A DNA stretch of 64,000 nucleotides from Rhododendron vialii. Taxonomy: Eukaryota > Streptophyta > Magnoliopsida > Ericales > Ericaceae. The DNA lies in the NCBI RefSeq assembly GCF_030253575.1, contig NC_080568.1, positions 1,939,501-2,003,500 on the forward strand, read 5' to 3'. Under the pieces are notes generated by a model. It did not search any database. It had not been told where the DNA came from and saw only the letters and a program-made list of their open reading frames with translations. The position numbers were made by a program, and so were the translations under genes. Positions 11,520-24,659 of the stretch are shown one piece after another. Positions within the stretch are counted from its first letter, which is position 1. Each line of letters begins with the position of its first letter.

Positions 11520-11966
11520 CTGCTTGCACAGCAAAGGCTGCACAGTAACTGTGCACAGATCAGTTTTGCGCCGTTTCGGATATCGCAAAGATGATCGGAG
11601 CCGCTCATTTTGTTCAAAATACTTCGTTTATGGTCCCTGTAAAAAATCACCTCAATCCGATATCGGGAAGAGTGTTTACGAATCATCTAACTTTGCTTCA
11701 AAATTTAGGCTAAATTTTGAAGCAAAGTTAGATAATTCGTAAACACACTTCCCGATATCGGATTGAGGAGCCTAAATTTTGAAGCAAAGTTAGATGATTT
11801 GTAAATACCCTTTCCAATATCGGATTGAGTTGATTTTTTACAGGGACCATAAACGAAGTATTTTGAACAAAATAAACGGCTCCGATCATCTTTGCGAAAC
11901 CCGAGACGGTCGCAAAACTGGTCTGTCCACGGCTGCTGTGCAGCCTTTGCTGTGCAAGTAGCAGCG
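11520..11966. mobile_element. Large foldback element in the iPGAM promoter
   Basis: A perfect 23-bp terminal inverted repeat (11523-11545 against 11937-11959, starting CTTGCACAGCAAAGG) and nearly 190-bp arms meet at about 11712, so the strand can fold into one long hairpin. The right arm contains a partial duplication: the 'cctaaattttgaagcaaag...tcggattga' segment occurs at 11707-11768 and again at 11771-11828. The right end reads GTAGCA, as in the elements at 1-151 and 26108-26504. It ends four bases before the TATA box used by the phosphoglycerate mutase gene. A TATAAAA also lies just outside the left end (11503-11509). Confidence 0.75.
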
Positions 11967-11969
11967 TTG

Positions 11970-11976
11970 TATAAAA
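11970..11976 (+). promoter_or_regulatory. Putative TATA box of the phosphoglycerate mutase gene
   Basis: TATAAAA 260 bp before the ATG, followed by a CT-rich leader (11990-12080), the usual look of a plant 5'UTR. It abuts the right end of the foldback element, so the core promoter may have been separated from older upstream elements by that insertion. Confidence 0.5.
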
Positions 11977-12235
11977 ATCCACCATTGGTACAGTCTCTCA
12001 TTCTACACTCATATCTTCTCTTCTTCTTCCTACCGGTACCCGCCGCATCTTTCAGGTTCTCTTTTTATTCTCTTTCCTCATTTATCCCTTACATACAAAT
12101 ATGCATCTATCGTATGTTTCTTGATGTGGGTTTAGTAGATCTTTTGAATCCATAGCTTGATTGATTTTATTTTATTTTTTACAGTGGGTTTGCGATTTTT
12201 TTTAGGGATATTTAGATTTCGGATAGATTTGAGAG

Positions 12236-15200
12236 ATGGGTAGCTCAGGATTCTCATGGAAATTGGAAGATTACTCGAAGCTCGAGAAGGGTAAGATCAT
12301 AGCCATGATTGTGTTGGATGGTTGGGGCGAAGCCGATCCAGATCAGTATAACTGTATCCATGTTGCTGAAACTCCTGTCATGGATTCCCTCAAAAAGGTC
12401 TCTCTCCCTCTCCCTTCCCTCCCCCCCCCCCCCCCCTTCCCTTCTCTCTCTCTATATATATATATATGTGTGTGCGTGTGTGTGTGTGTGTCAATATATG
12501 TATATTTGTACTGCTATATATACACACACGTGTACACACGGATGTGTGCATGCATATGATATAGGAGTATGTATTTGCAAAGAAGGACCTGAGTTCAGGG
12601 TTGGAGCCAGAAATTTTTGTTAGTGAGGTCAATCATATGCAAGATAATGTTTCTATATCGGAATCCTGAAAAAAAAAAACTAAATTAAGTGGTAATTATA
12701 AAGTAGATATACATTGAAATGTAAGTTTGCTTTATAATTGGTCCCAAACACTTGTTATAGTTTGAAAAAAATGCATAATAGCCTCATTCATAATTAGCAA
12801 CTCTCGAAAGGAACAAAATTTATGCCGTTTTTATGCATTTGAAAAACTTGGGGCAATTAACAATTTTTCGTGGGGTTAAATTTACAAAATTTTACCATAT
12901 AAACTATCAAATATCCTTGTGATAAATCAAATTAAATGGGGTCAAGCAACCCCACTTGTTCCTACATGCCTCTGCCCTGCTTGAGTGGCGGATGAGCCCT
13001 GACGGCCTTCCTACCCAAGTTTCAAAATTTCTTTGTAATTGTAATAATTTCTGGGCGAAGATCTTAAAACTGTTTGCTTGCCCAATATCTTCTTTTAATA
13101 TCTAACACTATTTCATTATAAATGCATTTTAGTGACTTATACATAGGGATGAAACATTAGGTTCCATAGTTTTCTTTTGATACATGAATGGAGGCACAAG
13201 GATGTATTGCACTTAGGCGATTATGCAAGGTTATATTTTTATAACTGTTTTGGGTAGTATTTTCGCATTTATACTAATGTAAGTGATGGTCTTTCACATT
13301 TTGGTAAGGTTCGCCCACCCAACGATCAAATTTTGTATCCGTTCCTTTGTGTGAAGAGGGACGGATTATTGACCTTGTTCTGTAATTGGGATTGTTCAGG
13401 GTGCTCCTGATAGGTGGAGATTGGTGAGGGCACATGGTAAGGCTGTGGGGCTTCCAACTGAGGATGACATGGGAAACAGTGAAGTGGGTCACAATGCACT
13501 TGGTGCCGGACGGATTTATGCACAAGGGTGAATCTTTTCTACTCTCTTTCCTAGTTTGTCTTGTTTTACAGCTAGGCTAGATTTTGATAAATCTGTAGTA
13601 TTAGGTTGGATTGGTTTGTTCAAAAATGATTTATATGGAATTAATCTATTGAGCTGTATTAGTGTCAATTTTCATCCACAAAATGTGAATAGCTGAGAGT
13701 TTTGGAAAGCTAAAAAAATGTCAGTTGCATAGTAGTGGTGCATGAACTTTGACAGGCGATGTGTATAATATGTATGTTTGAAAGGGATACCTGACAAACC
13801 GGGTTAGATGAGACAATATGGATTCAATCTCAGCATGAGGATTGAGTCAAATGTTTGAACTTTGGAGCTTTGTAATTGTTGTGACCTGGGAAATTGATGT
13901 CTCTGTCTTTTCTGGCTCACTAGAAGACATAATAGCATTAGATAAGAGTCTGCAATACAATCTCTTCCTTCGGTTTTTGGACAAGTAAGAAAGGGAAGAG
14001 TATTACTAGGTAACTTTGCAAAGACCCTCTTCTAGAAAACGGATTACTGCATTTAAGCTCAATTATTGCGTGCCTGCCTTTGTGATTATGACTATCTTTT
14101 CCAAGCTGAGTGTAAGTTGCTTTGGTCATTATTAACTAGTTGAAGCCCGTTAATTGTTAAGAGTTGTTTACTTGTTTCCATAGTTATTGCCAATGTGTTG
14201 TCCTGAAGGCTAATGTAGTTGATAACTAATGTTTTCTATTTGTTACAACACAGGGCAAAACTTGTTGACCTTGCTCTTGCCTCTGGGAAGATTTATGATG
14301 GAGAAGGTTTTAGTTATATCAAGGAATCTTTCGAAACCGGCACATTGCACCTCATTGGATTATTGAGTGACGGTGGTGTTCACTCCCGACTTGACCAGTT
14401 GCAGGTTCTTCTTCTTCTTCTTCTTGGTTGAGAATTATCTAAATACAGTATCATACTTTTCTTTTCACCTTCGACTGCTAATTTTTGATGATTTTGGGTG
14501 CAGTTGTTGATAAAAGGAGCCAGTGACCGTGGTGCCAAAAGAATTAGAGTTCATATTCTTACTGATGGACGCGATGTTTTGGATGGTTCAAGTGTTGGCT
14601 TTGTGGAAACCCTCGAGAATGATCTCTCAAAGTTGCGCGAGACAGGTATTGATGCCCAGATTGCATCTGGTGGAGGTCGAATGTATGTCACCATGGATCG
14701 TTATGAGGTAGATTTTTGAACTAGTATATTTCGCATGCTTTGCATTAGAAGTTTTGAAAGTGATTGTAGTTGCTCTATTTTGGAGGTTAGAGGTGAATGC
14801 ATTTTATGTGCATTGCTTTAGTAGTTATTTCAAAGAGTAAGCATGCCCACTTGTATGCAAGCGTGTCTTTATCTTCCATGGGAAAATCAGTTGGTGAAGC
14901 GTATCTCTGACACGTGTTTATCTTCCATGGGAAGATCTGTTGGTGTAGCGGATTTCTCACACTGGGGGCAGTCCTTTATTATCTTGCATTCTTTCCAACC
15001 TGCTTTGGATCCTTTTTTGGTTGATGCTCGGGCTTGTTATGGCAACGTGTAATTGTTGTTATCGGAGAACTTACTGTTACTGTGTTAGTCAGAATTAGTG
15101 CATGCTTGAGCAATAGTAGTATAAGTAATTGGCAAATGTTGTCCATGCTTGTCTCTTGTGCTCTCCCATCGTGTTTAGTTATGCCAGGGAATTCTCCATG

Positions 15201-18200
15201 GAGCATATCTACCATGAGAAAGACTTTCTAGTTGAAAGCAATAATGAATCGCGTGACTACAGAAACAACAAACAGTAAATATCCCCCAAATTAACACTTT
15301 ATATGCAACAAAGATATTTTATAATTGACTGGGTTAAATTCGACCCAGTGCTGTCTTCCGTGAACGTGTCTCCATGCTTGTGCATTACTGTATGGTTATA
15401 CAGCTAATGCACACTTCACTCGAATCACTCCCACTGTTCTGTAACCGAGGTGCCAGGATCAATAACTGTGACACTAAACTGCCCTGGTGCTCTAGTATTT
15501 GGGAAGCCCATGTAAGTGATTCCTTGTTTTGGAAAGTAGGTTACAAACACATGGCTTTTCACTACAGGATTTTTTATATTCATATTTCTGCATGTATCAG
15601 CAATCTTCTATCTCTCACTGACTACCTTTATGTTTTTTTTACTCTAGTTTGTCTACATCCAATTCAGCTGTCTGGAATCTGATATTGGTTAACTTTTGCT
15701 GGTTATTCTGCAGAATGACTGGAGTGTTGTAAAACGTGGGTGGGATGCCCAAGTTCTGGGCGAAGCCCCTTATAAGTTTCGGAGTGCTCTTGAAGCTGTC
15801 AAGAAGCTGAGGGAGGCTCCGAAAGCCAATGATCAATACTTACCTCCTTTCGTTATCGTTGATGAAGATGGGAAGGCTGTTGGTCCAATAGTGGATGGCG
15901 ATGCTGTCGTAACTTTCAACTTCCGTGCAGATCGTATGACTATGCTTGCTAAGGCACTTGAATACGAAAACTTTGATAAATTTGATAGAGTGCGATTCCC
16001 TAAGATCCGATATGCGGGAATGCTTCAGTACGATGGGGAGTTGAAGCTTCCAAACCGTTATCTCGTTTCTCCTCCAGAGATAGAGAGGACATCTGGTGAA
16101 TATTTGACCCATAATGGCGTGCGTACTTTTGCTTGCAGGTAAGTTTGCAGAAAATAAAGGTGTAATGTAATTTTAGGCGCTAATAATCTTTGGTTATTGT
16201 CCTCAGACCTTACCTTCTTTTTTCTTCAACAGTGAGACTGTCAAATTTGGTCACGTCACTTTCTTCTGGAATGGAAACCGCTCTGGGTACTTTAATGCGG
16301 ATATGGAAGAATACGTGGAAATTCCTAGTGATTCTGGAATAACATTTAATGAGCAACCAAAGATGAAGGCTGTGGAGATTGCTGAGAAGGCTAGGGATGC
16401 TATTCTGAGCCGCAAATTTCACCAGGTAATTGATAACGTAACCGACAGCTCTGGTGACCATCTAATGAGAATAGTTTAAAATTGGAAAAATAGTTGACTA
16501 CTTGTTTCTTTCTCTAGGTACGTGTTAACCTACCAAATGGTGACATGGTGGGACATACAGGTGACATTGAAGCCACAATTGTGGCTTGCAAGGCTGCTGA
16601 TGAGGCCGTGAAGGTATGATGGATTTGAAATTCTCCTACTGCATTGGGTGTTTGTGTAATGATTGCACTTTGTAACTTTGAAGCAACTATCCCTAGATAC
16701 ATATGTGATTTGGTTTAGATTCACCATTTTCTCTCCCATTTCTCGACTTAATACTTTCTTTCTACTTGAAGTCTACAATTCATATCTCAAGATTCTCAGC
16801 AATCTCCCCTTGTATTTTTAAGGAGGAAAACTTGCCCCTTCTCCTCCAATATTTGCAAGAGGAGAAGTGAATAAAAAATGGCATGTAGTAAGTGTAGAAG
16901 AAGCTCAATAGTATTGTGTCATCTAATTTAACTTAGATGTAAAATAAAAATGGCAAGTGGAAAGTGATAAAGAAGCTCAAGTGTGTTGTGTTATCTAATT
17001 TGACTTATGACCTTGGGAAAATCTCGTGTCATCTAATTTGACTAATAAGTTTGCCAGAAAGAAACGAGTCCTATTTCGTAAGTTTGTGTCTACTATCTAC
17101 AAATTTCGGGTGCAATTTTCAGTAAGACTGTAACTTGAACTTTGTTTTTTGAATTGTTTTTTTGTTACTTAAATATCTAGTTACGGTGGCTGACCTGAGT
17201 GAACTTGTATCATAGGAAATAATTAACTGTCATGGGATGACGGGAAGCATAATGATGGTTGACGTGAGTGGTTCAACTGAAGAATAGTAAATGATCAATC
17301 AAGTTGTTGGATTCCATGACATAATGATATTTGATGGCGAGCATGGAGAGAAGAAAAATCCCAAATCTTGTAGCATAGAGTAGGTTTTATATATGTAGAT
17401 TGAGTCTTAATTTTTAGTGATTTAAGGAATAGAATTAGAATGATGCTGGACGGCAAGCATAGGAAGAAAGAAAAAACCAGGTCTTGTCACATGAAGTAGG
17501 TTTTATATAACCTGGTTTAGTGGTAGTTTGAGTCTTAATTTTAAGTGATTTACGGAATAGTATGGACATAGTTAATGCCGCCTTATTCAGTTTTAAAAGT
17601 TGTCTATTTTTCTTATTGGTCTTCTTAGTCGTCAAAACATTTGTTGATTTGGTAATTCGGACCAATGATTCCTTGTGAAAACTTTCTTTGAGTTCATTAC
17701 TATGTGTGGTGTGTATATGCATGCTGCTTTAGTTCTGGACCTTCTGGTCTTGTTATGCGCAAGAATGGGTGGAGAACCCGTCTAATCTTCATAGTGATCG
17801 TATTGACTTATTGTGGTTTTTCAGATGATACTTGATGCAATAGAGCAAGTGGGTGGAATATATGTGGTTACTGCTGATCACGGAAATGCTGAGGACATGG
17901 TGAAGAGGAACAAGAAGGGGGAGCCTCTTCTAGACAAGGCTGGAAAGATTCAAATACTGACTTCTCACACTCTTCAACCAGTAAGTTTATTGCGCTTTCA
18001 TCGTTATTCGAACTTAAAATACGATATAAAAAGTAAATGGCATCTGAAAAAAGGTAACACATGAAAATGAGAATCTCAGATTATTAATTATCCCCGGGTT
18101 ATACGGTACACCCCTTTGCCTGGAGCATGCTTCCTTGAAGATCAGTCGAGATTGCATCCTTTATGATGTTCTCCAACACTGTTGAAAAAGAACTAAGTGG

Positions 18201-19002
18201 AGCTTACTGAAGCAAAGAAGATATAAAATGCATGCACTAGGAACTTTTGGCATTGAGGGAAGGAATCATTGTACTACTTCCTAAAGAAGGAAGAGAGGCA
18301 TTCATATTGGTAGTTAATAGGTATTACATAGAAGAGGCTGGAGGTTCAAATACCCCTGCCCCATATTTGTAATATGCTGCTCGTTGTAAACAATCAAAAA
18401 AGACAGAAAATTTTGATGCTTATGATCAACTGCTAAATGCAATTGGTTGCTTAAGGAAGCTGGTCGCTGCTGTTTTAAGCCTTTTGAAGGTATTGTTTCT
18501 GACAATCCATTTAAAAGTGCAAATAAACCAACAAATGAAGGGGGAGAGAATAGCTGTTTAATACTTGAGAGATGGGTGAAACACATCAGATTATTTTCAT
18601 CCAAGGTGATTGTGGCATGAGCACTTGTTCAACCTGTTAAAGTGGCTCTTACTCTAGAAAGACAGAAGCCACATAATATCCTGCCCATTTCCATGTGGGC
18701 CAATTAGCAAGCGAAATCATGCGTTTTGAGTTTGAATATTTGATCATGTCTTAGTTTATAATTTAATGCAATCTTTGTTCTTCAATTGGCTGGTTTATCC
18801 GTTCTAATGTCGGATATGTTTCATCTTACTTGTCTAGGTGCCCATCGCAATTGGAGGTCCTGGATTAGCACCTGGTGTGAGATTCCGCAAGGATGTCCCT
18901 GAAGGTGGGCTTGCCAATGTCGCTGCGACGGTGATGAATCTCCATGGCTTTGTTGCTCCTAGCGATTACGAGACAACCCTCATCGAGGTTGTTGATGAAT
19001 AA
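12236..19002 (+). CDS. PGM1: 2,3-bisphosphoglycerate-independent phosphoglycerate mutase
   Basis: It interconverts 3- and 2-phosphoglycerate in cytosolic glycolysis, using Mn2+ and a phosphoserine intermediate. Nine exons: 12236-12397, 13400-13527, 14254-14404, 14504-14707, 15714-16138, 16233-16425, 16518-16613, 17825-17980 and 18838-19002. All have GT-AG borders and consistent phases; together they make 1680 nt, or 559 residues, the normal length of plant iPGAM. Landmarks: metal-binding IVLDGWGE (Asp28), the phospho-Ser motif [14 protein letters not shown] (Ser81), [15 protein letters not shown] and TADHGN (Asp471, His472). The start is the first ATG after a CT-rich leader, and [10 protein letters not shown] is typical of the family. 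No targeting peptide. No disruption seen; this should be the functional gene. The symbol follows Arabidopsis usage. Confidence 0.97.
12408..12545. repeat. Compound microsatellite in iPGAM intron 1
   Basis: CT-rich tract, an uninterrupted run of about 17 C, then (CT)n, (TA)n, (TG)n and (AC)n blocks within 140 bp. It starts about 10 bp after the exon 1 donor, so length changes here could affect splicing. Confidence 0.85.
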
Positions 19003-19419
19003 ATCAACTATGAAATACGTAGAAACTTCCTGGAAAATTTTGACTGAAGCAAGCTAGCTGACTTCAATTCAACTGCAGTGAGTTATATTGTATGTGAGGA
19101 ATTAGACAGCTTAAAGTTTTTCTTAAATAATGATCTAAAGAACAGAAAGATCTCATTATCAATGCTACCACGAAAGCGGATAGCCTTATAGATTATGCAT
19201 TTGAATTCATGGTATCCATCCCAGATTGTTCAAACTTATGTATCTGCCAAGGGGATATATTGATTTTGTTGGTGAAGATATTCATTTAAGCCTGAGTCGA
19301 TCGATCATATGAGATTTTTCGGAGACTACACAAAACCGTAACTGCGCTCTATTCTCTATCCCATTTTTCCCCTCTGAGACAAGATATAGTTAATGGTCAC
19401 GGCTATTATCGTAGTTTTT

Positions 19420-19630
19420 GGGTCCCTTAAATCATCTCTCCTCCACTACCACCATCCTTATTACTGCCACCATCTCTCCACCACATCCAGTGCTATAACT
19501 ACCCCACCCCTCCACCATAACTGTCCCTCTTAACCTCCACCATCACCGTCCCTCTTAACCTCCACCATAAGCACCACTACATCTACCACCACCAGGCACC
19601 AGTTCACCACACTACCTGCCGCCACCATGT
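19420..19630. repeat. CCACCA-rich low-complexity repeat downstream of iPGAM
   Basis: Imperfect repeats of 'cctccaccat' with the duplicated block 'gtccctcttaacctccacca' (19525 and 19549). The stretch 19003-19420 is the presumed 3'UTR and flank of iPGAM. 19630-20007 holds a short GA-rich tract but no gene. Confidence 0.6.
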
Positions 19631-20007
19631 CATTCATTATTTGGTCTACTAAGTATAATCATTTATGAATGTATAAGTCTAACTACAACAATTTTTGTGA
19701 CGTTTTATTTTATGCATAGGTGCTAGCCTTTTAGAACTTATGTAAGTGCTACCTGAGTAATGCTAATATTATCTGATTTGCCACTGTCAGTGAATCAACC
19801 ACTGTAGTTTTTCAGATGCTTGTGTGTTTGAGTGAGAGAGGAGAGGGAGAGAGAGCATTCGATTCCCGGTGTTAGGTTCCTTACTTTAAACGAACAGCAC
19901 TGAAATTTGGGACGAATGTTCCAGAAATCCCAACCAAACACCATTTCTTGAAGATTTACGATACATACAAGCGGCCTCCAGTTTTACGTAAATAGTAGGA
20001 GTGTTGC

Positions 20008-21986
20008 TTAAGCAACACTAAAAGAGTTAGTTGTGCTCTCGACAAACTTCCTAGCTCCCTTGAACCATCTCTTGTCTCCGGCTTGGGCCTTGCAAATGTA
20101 CAGCTTACCATCAGACACGGTGGCCGTTATCAATTGGTGCTTCCCGCCCTCATCTCCGTCAGCAGTCCTTGTCAACACCGTCAAGTAGTAGTAGGGTTTC
20201 CCACCGATCACCGGAGTTGATGTCTCCAATATGTTTGCCGTCGCCACCGCGTTAGGATCAAAACCACCCTGTCCAGTTCCAGTTCATAACTCCATAATCA
20301 GAAGAGGACACGACATGACATGACACGTTCATTTCAAGAATCAATGATGATGACAATGCAAAAATCCCGTATGTGATTGCATTTTTGTTACTGTTCTATA
20401 TCTGTCACTACTTAGTTATATGCTTGTGTCAGTGCAAAATATTGCTGGAAATGTTTTTCGGCAATTCATTTTACCGTAAATAGACACCAAATCTTGGTTT
20501 TAGGTGTACCTTGAGAATTCTGCTACGTGATTTGAACACAAAAGAGATTGTTTTCGTGTATTTTAGAAAACATGGAGTGCTGAAATCATTTCCCTATGCC
20601 TTCAGAGAATTAACAGTTCATTTGTCACCAATCATGTTACCTCAGACACGGTCTTGCCAGAGTAGGCTTGTTTCCCTAGCAAATAGTCAACCTGCAAAGA
20701 TTCACATAACCCACTATGTTAGCCACACATTTTGTGCTGAAGATACTCTTCTGGCTACCTCACATTTCTATTTATCGTGTGAAGAAATATATGAAAAGTA
20801 TTGACACCATCGGAGCAAACAAAAAGGGTAGTGCACGAGGCTATCGCTACTGCAGGGCTGGGGAAGGGTTGAATGTTCGCAGCCAAGCGGAGAGACTGTT
20901 TCCGCAACTCAAACCTATGACAACTAGGTCAGATTGCCGGCAACCTTACAGTTGCACTGTGGCTGCGCTTCATACACCATCGGAGCAACGTTAACTCCAT
21001 CATTTTGGTATTGTTCATGGCCAAATACTAGACTTTTTGTGCCAATTTAGCAAGTCCCAATTGGCAAATCCTCAAACCATATTTAAGCAGGAAATCATAT
21101 AATTAGTTGAGGTCTGAGGGAGAAAGAGTGAGATGAGTAAGTTGGACCTTTGAGAGGAATTCTTCAGGAGAGCCAAAGTCAGTGATGGATTTCTTATCGG
21201 TTTTCGTGATCATAATGGCGACGTTGGTGGTGGTATCGAAGTTGTCCTCGTACCTCAGAACCTGACCTGGGTACTCCACCTCCTTGCTTGGGTTCCATTT
21301 TGATGGAATCTGAACCTTGAATCCATTTCCGTTGTATGGCAAGAAGTCTGTGTTTGTCTTCGGCTTACCGAATATATTTGCTGCATTTAAGTGACAGTAA
21401 TAGTTATTAGCCAATCACTTAACCAAATAGAGTTCTATGCTGCAGATTTGGCTCAATCAGCTAAGTTCAACAATGGGACTTATCACTTTAGCCTACTTCA
21501 GTCCCTTGTAAGTTTGTAACCAACAGAGTACAAATTCACTTTAGCCTTCTTCAGTCCCTTGTAAGTTTGTAACCAACAGAGTACAAATTCCATTAGTAAG
21601 TTTATAAAGGCTTTGCCTCTAATCGAAGGTGTGATTGATCTGATTCCTATAAATTAGTCGAGTTGCATGTAAGTTGATTCATAAACATTGTGCAATAACA
21701 AGAAACAGACAAAGTAAAGGAATTAAAGAGTACCGGATTCGCCGTAGGCAGCGTCGGCGGGTGAAACCTTGGAACCAACGGCTGCAGCTCCAAGGAGCAC
21801 GCCCAGCGCCAACCGCCGGGACACGGCAGCGGCAGCGGCGCTGTCTTCTTGGACAGCCTGTTTCTGGGCCCTGCAGATTAGCTGGCTGGTTTTGAGGCTA
21901 GGTAGAAGGCGCTGTGGTACCGATGGAGATCTAGTAGGGGTAGAGATTGCTGCATGGGGGTGCAAGAAACATGCTGTGGAGGCCAT
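20008..21986 (-). CDS. PSBP: Oxygen-evolving enhancer protein 2, chloroplastic (PsbP)
   Basis: Extrinsic thylakoid-lumen subunit of photosystem II that helps the oxygen-evolving complex retain Ca2+ and Cl-. Four exons: 21734-21986, 21148-21380, 20641-20691 and 20008-20268. They make 798 nt, or 265 residues, the usual precursor length. Residues 1 to about 45 form a Ser/Thr/Pro-rich chloroplast transit peptide. Residues 46-79 form a lumen-targeting segment with twin arginines (Arg57-Arg58), a hydrophobic core and an ADA-A cleavage site typical of Tat-pathway PsbP. The mature protein starts AYGES at residue 80. Conserved blocks include [38 protein letters not shown] and [12 protein letters not shown] near the end. 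All splice borders are GT-AG and nothing is broken. Confidence 0.96.
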
Positions 21987-22167
21987 TTTCTCTGCTTATT
22001 TTTCTTCTTCTTTTTTCCAAGAAAGTGTGTGATGAAACTTTAATGAGGTATATGGGTTTTGAAAATACTGGGGCCTATGGGTTTTGTTTGTTCAAAAGGA
22101 TATGTGGAGGAAAATGGGTTGTTTTGGATTTTGGGATGATGGGAAGATTGGGTTTTTGGTGATGTTG

Positions 22168-22201
22168 GATAAGGTTGCACAAGTTTGATTGGTGCCACGT
22201 G
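22168..22201 (-). promoter_or_regulatory. G-box, CCAAT and I-box cluster upstream of PsbP
   Basis: Within 34 bp, about 180-215 bp before the PsbP ATG, lie CACGTG inside the palindrome GCCACGTGGC (22196-22201), ATTGG (CCAAT on the gene strand, 22188-22192) and GATAAG (I-box, 22168-22173). G-box plus I-box is a classic light-response arrangement of photosynthesis genes. Binding is inferred only from the motifs. Confidence 0.6.
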
Positions 22202-22239
22202 GCAGTAGGAAATTTGCACTTTGTTATGGTCCAATCTTT

Positions 22240-23148
22240 CGATGTCATTTCTCTCTCTCTCTCTCCAGGGAGCTTTCTTTCCTGGGGTGTCCGCAGGGAA
22301 ATCGTGAGGTTTCCGCCACCGCCTATGGGCCTCGCCGATCGTTCATTGTTGTAATATAATTCAATAGAAAAATTGATCGGATAGCAAATTAGCAATAGAT
22401 ATATCGAAAATTGAATTTTGGTTTATAAGATGACGGTAGTAAACAATTTAAACCTACTTTTAAACCTTCAAATATTGGGGCAATGAGATTGGAATATCCT
22501 CTCACTGTAGATCCACTTGACATAACTTGGTTATCGAAATTGCAAAATATTAGTAGCATGCGTGTAGAAGATCGTCCATGCAAAATTTCAGTTTGATTTC
22601 GATTTCGACGTGTACACAATCAGAGGGCATTCATTCGAAAGAAAAAGAAATATGAGTTATTTCCTAAATTTAACTTGCCATACATCTTTCTTAGACAAAC
22701 ATGATTTGATGAAAAAACCATTGATACATGATTTGATCATATAACTATTAATTGATATAGTACGATCATGGTGGATTTCAGAGTGAAAATGTGTCTTACC
22801 AGAGGAAAGTTCCAAGTGAACCAACATTTGGCCCTGTTGTGGAGGCAGCATCAAGAGATGGACATAGGGTTAATAAAAGAGCATGATAAAAACAACTTTT
22901 ATGAGGGTGTCCCTTCCAGCTTTGTTTAAACAGAAAAACATTTTTGGAATAATCTTTTCAATTGTTTCTCTTCTTGCAAAACTCGATAATGAAGTGGAGA
23001 ACATTATTGTTTATTATGACCTGGAAAGGAGTGCACCTTTTCTTTTTATTTAAGACAAGTGTGTCAAATCAATTAGTCTTTATTAAAGATGAACAGAGTT
23101 TGAACGCTAAACGAAAATGCTTGGAATCGGATCATTTGACACTATTAA
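22240..23148. other. Intergenic DNA, no gene seen
   Basis: Contains a short (CT)n tract at 22250-22265. On the minus strand, 22795-22860 reads as a short exon-like frame ending at a GT, but nothing continues it on either side. Confidence 0.4.
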
Positions 23149-23927
23149 GAGCATCCACAGTGAAATAAGTAAAATAAAAAATTATTAAAGTTAATAATGT
23201 TGGATTAAAAAAGTACTCATATTGAAATAACCAAATTTAACAACTCATCAAATTTTGGCTCTTCAATAATCAAAACTAGCAATATTTTGTCAATAACTAA
23301 ATTCTATCTCTCAATCATGTACCTCAACATTATACAAAAACCTTTTCTCTCAACAATGTTTTCAAAAAATAATTTTAAAAAACTGTAACTTTCAGATTTT
23401 TTTTCTGTTTTTTTCAAATACTTTTTTTTTTTTACAAAAAAACAAAATTTTCAAAAATTTTGAAAACTGTAAGTAAATAAAGTGTGTTTTTCAAAAAACT
23501 ATTTTTGAAATTTCAAAACTCTTTTATAGAAAACTATTTTTTACACAAAATCTGTTTTTAAAAAATTGTATTTATTGTTTTTAAATTTCAAAACTATTTG
23601 TGTAAATACAATTCTTTCAAAATTGTATTTACAGTTTTTAAGTGAACAAAGTGTGTTTTTTGAAAAACTGTTTTTGTTTCGAAAAACTATTTTTTTTGAA
23701 CTGTTTATAACATAAACTGTTTTTTCCCCCTTCAAAAACCGTTTTTTCAAAAAATAGGCGTGAAATGAAGGGAAAAAGTTTGGAGGGTTCATTTGTTTTG
23801 ATTATGGACAAAAAATAACCAATGTGGGATTTGACATTGCTAACTTTAGCAACCTCTAAATGGATAATCAAAATTTGATGTGGCATATTTTAATTATTCA
23901 CATTTGCTTATTCCACTATTGATGCTC
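23149..23927. mobile_element. 779-bp DNA transposon, TAA target duplication (Harbinger-like)
   Basis: The inverted ends GAGCATCCACAGTGAAATAAG and CTTATTCCACTATTGATGCTC match at 17 of 21 positions. A direct TAA flanks both sides (23146-23148, 23928-23930), as in PIF/Harbinger elements. The interior is very AT-rich, full of TTTTCAAAAA motifs, and has no transposase, so it is non-autonomous. A related fragment is at 63173-63300. Confidence 0.65.
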
Positions 23928-24234
23928 TAAAACAACTAACTATATTGAATGGCTACTTTGGGGATAGAGTATTGTGTATATTGGTAAAGATAATACAAAG
24001 TCAAAATAGTACTGTTTTAATTAAAATCTTAAGAAGAAAGTAATAAAAAAAAAAAAAGTAGGCTATAGATTTCATATGACAAGCAACATACCAAAAGAAA
24101 TAAACGAAGGGTAAAATAATGCACTAATATACTACTATAATCTTATAAAAATTAATGAAATCAAGTACCACTAACACTGGTTCAATCTAGTTTTGTATAG
24201 TTTTTTATGCCCCATATGTTGGATCTCTAAGGCC

Positions 24235-24650
24235 TGTTCTGCTAGGTTTAAGTATTTATTTTTTGCTTTATGAGAGAAGTCATTCTCTTATAATACATCA
24301 CTTTTTTAATTTTAAAAAAAGTGCTTATTTTCCTAAAACATAATATTGTCAATTCCCACGACACCCCACTCCTCACTACTGTAGCTTTTCAAATGAAAAA
24401 AAAATAAAACAAGAGATTTTTTTGTTTGTGAGAAACAATAAAATGAGAGATTAGTTCGTGGTATTGGGGCGCCGCCACATGGTACTCCAGATTCCTTTTT
24501 TCTTCACACAATGAGATCTACGCAAGTAGAGTAAAGTACATTTGGTGTCTCCCTTATACTCTCATTCACATGGGCATGGATTTAATTTTTGTAAATACTC
24601 ATCTCCCTCTCCAAGTCTCATAAGATAGAGTAAATTAGATTTAATAAATG
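24235..24650. other. AT-rich stretch with hAT-MITE-like fragment
   Basis: 'ggcctgttctgctaggttta' and the following 'agtatttattttt...gtgcttatttt' segment resemble the element at 38743-38956, but no matching right end is found. No gene. Confidence 0.3.
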
Positions 24651-24659
24651 AAAAAAATA

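Noticed and set aside
20511-20994. Coding frames within PsbP intron 3
   Set aside because: They overlap exon 3 on the opposite strand or lie in intron sequence. No homology recognised.
22795-22860. Possible exon upstream of PsbP on the minus strand
   Set aside because: A single short frame ending at a GT, with no partner exons and no family recognised.
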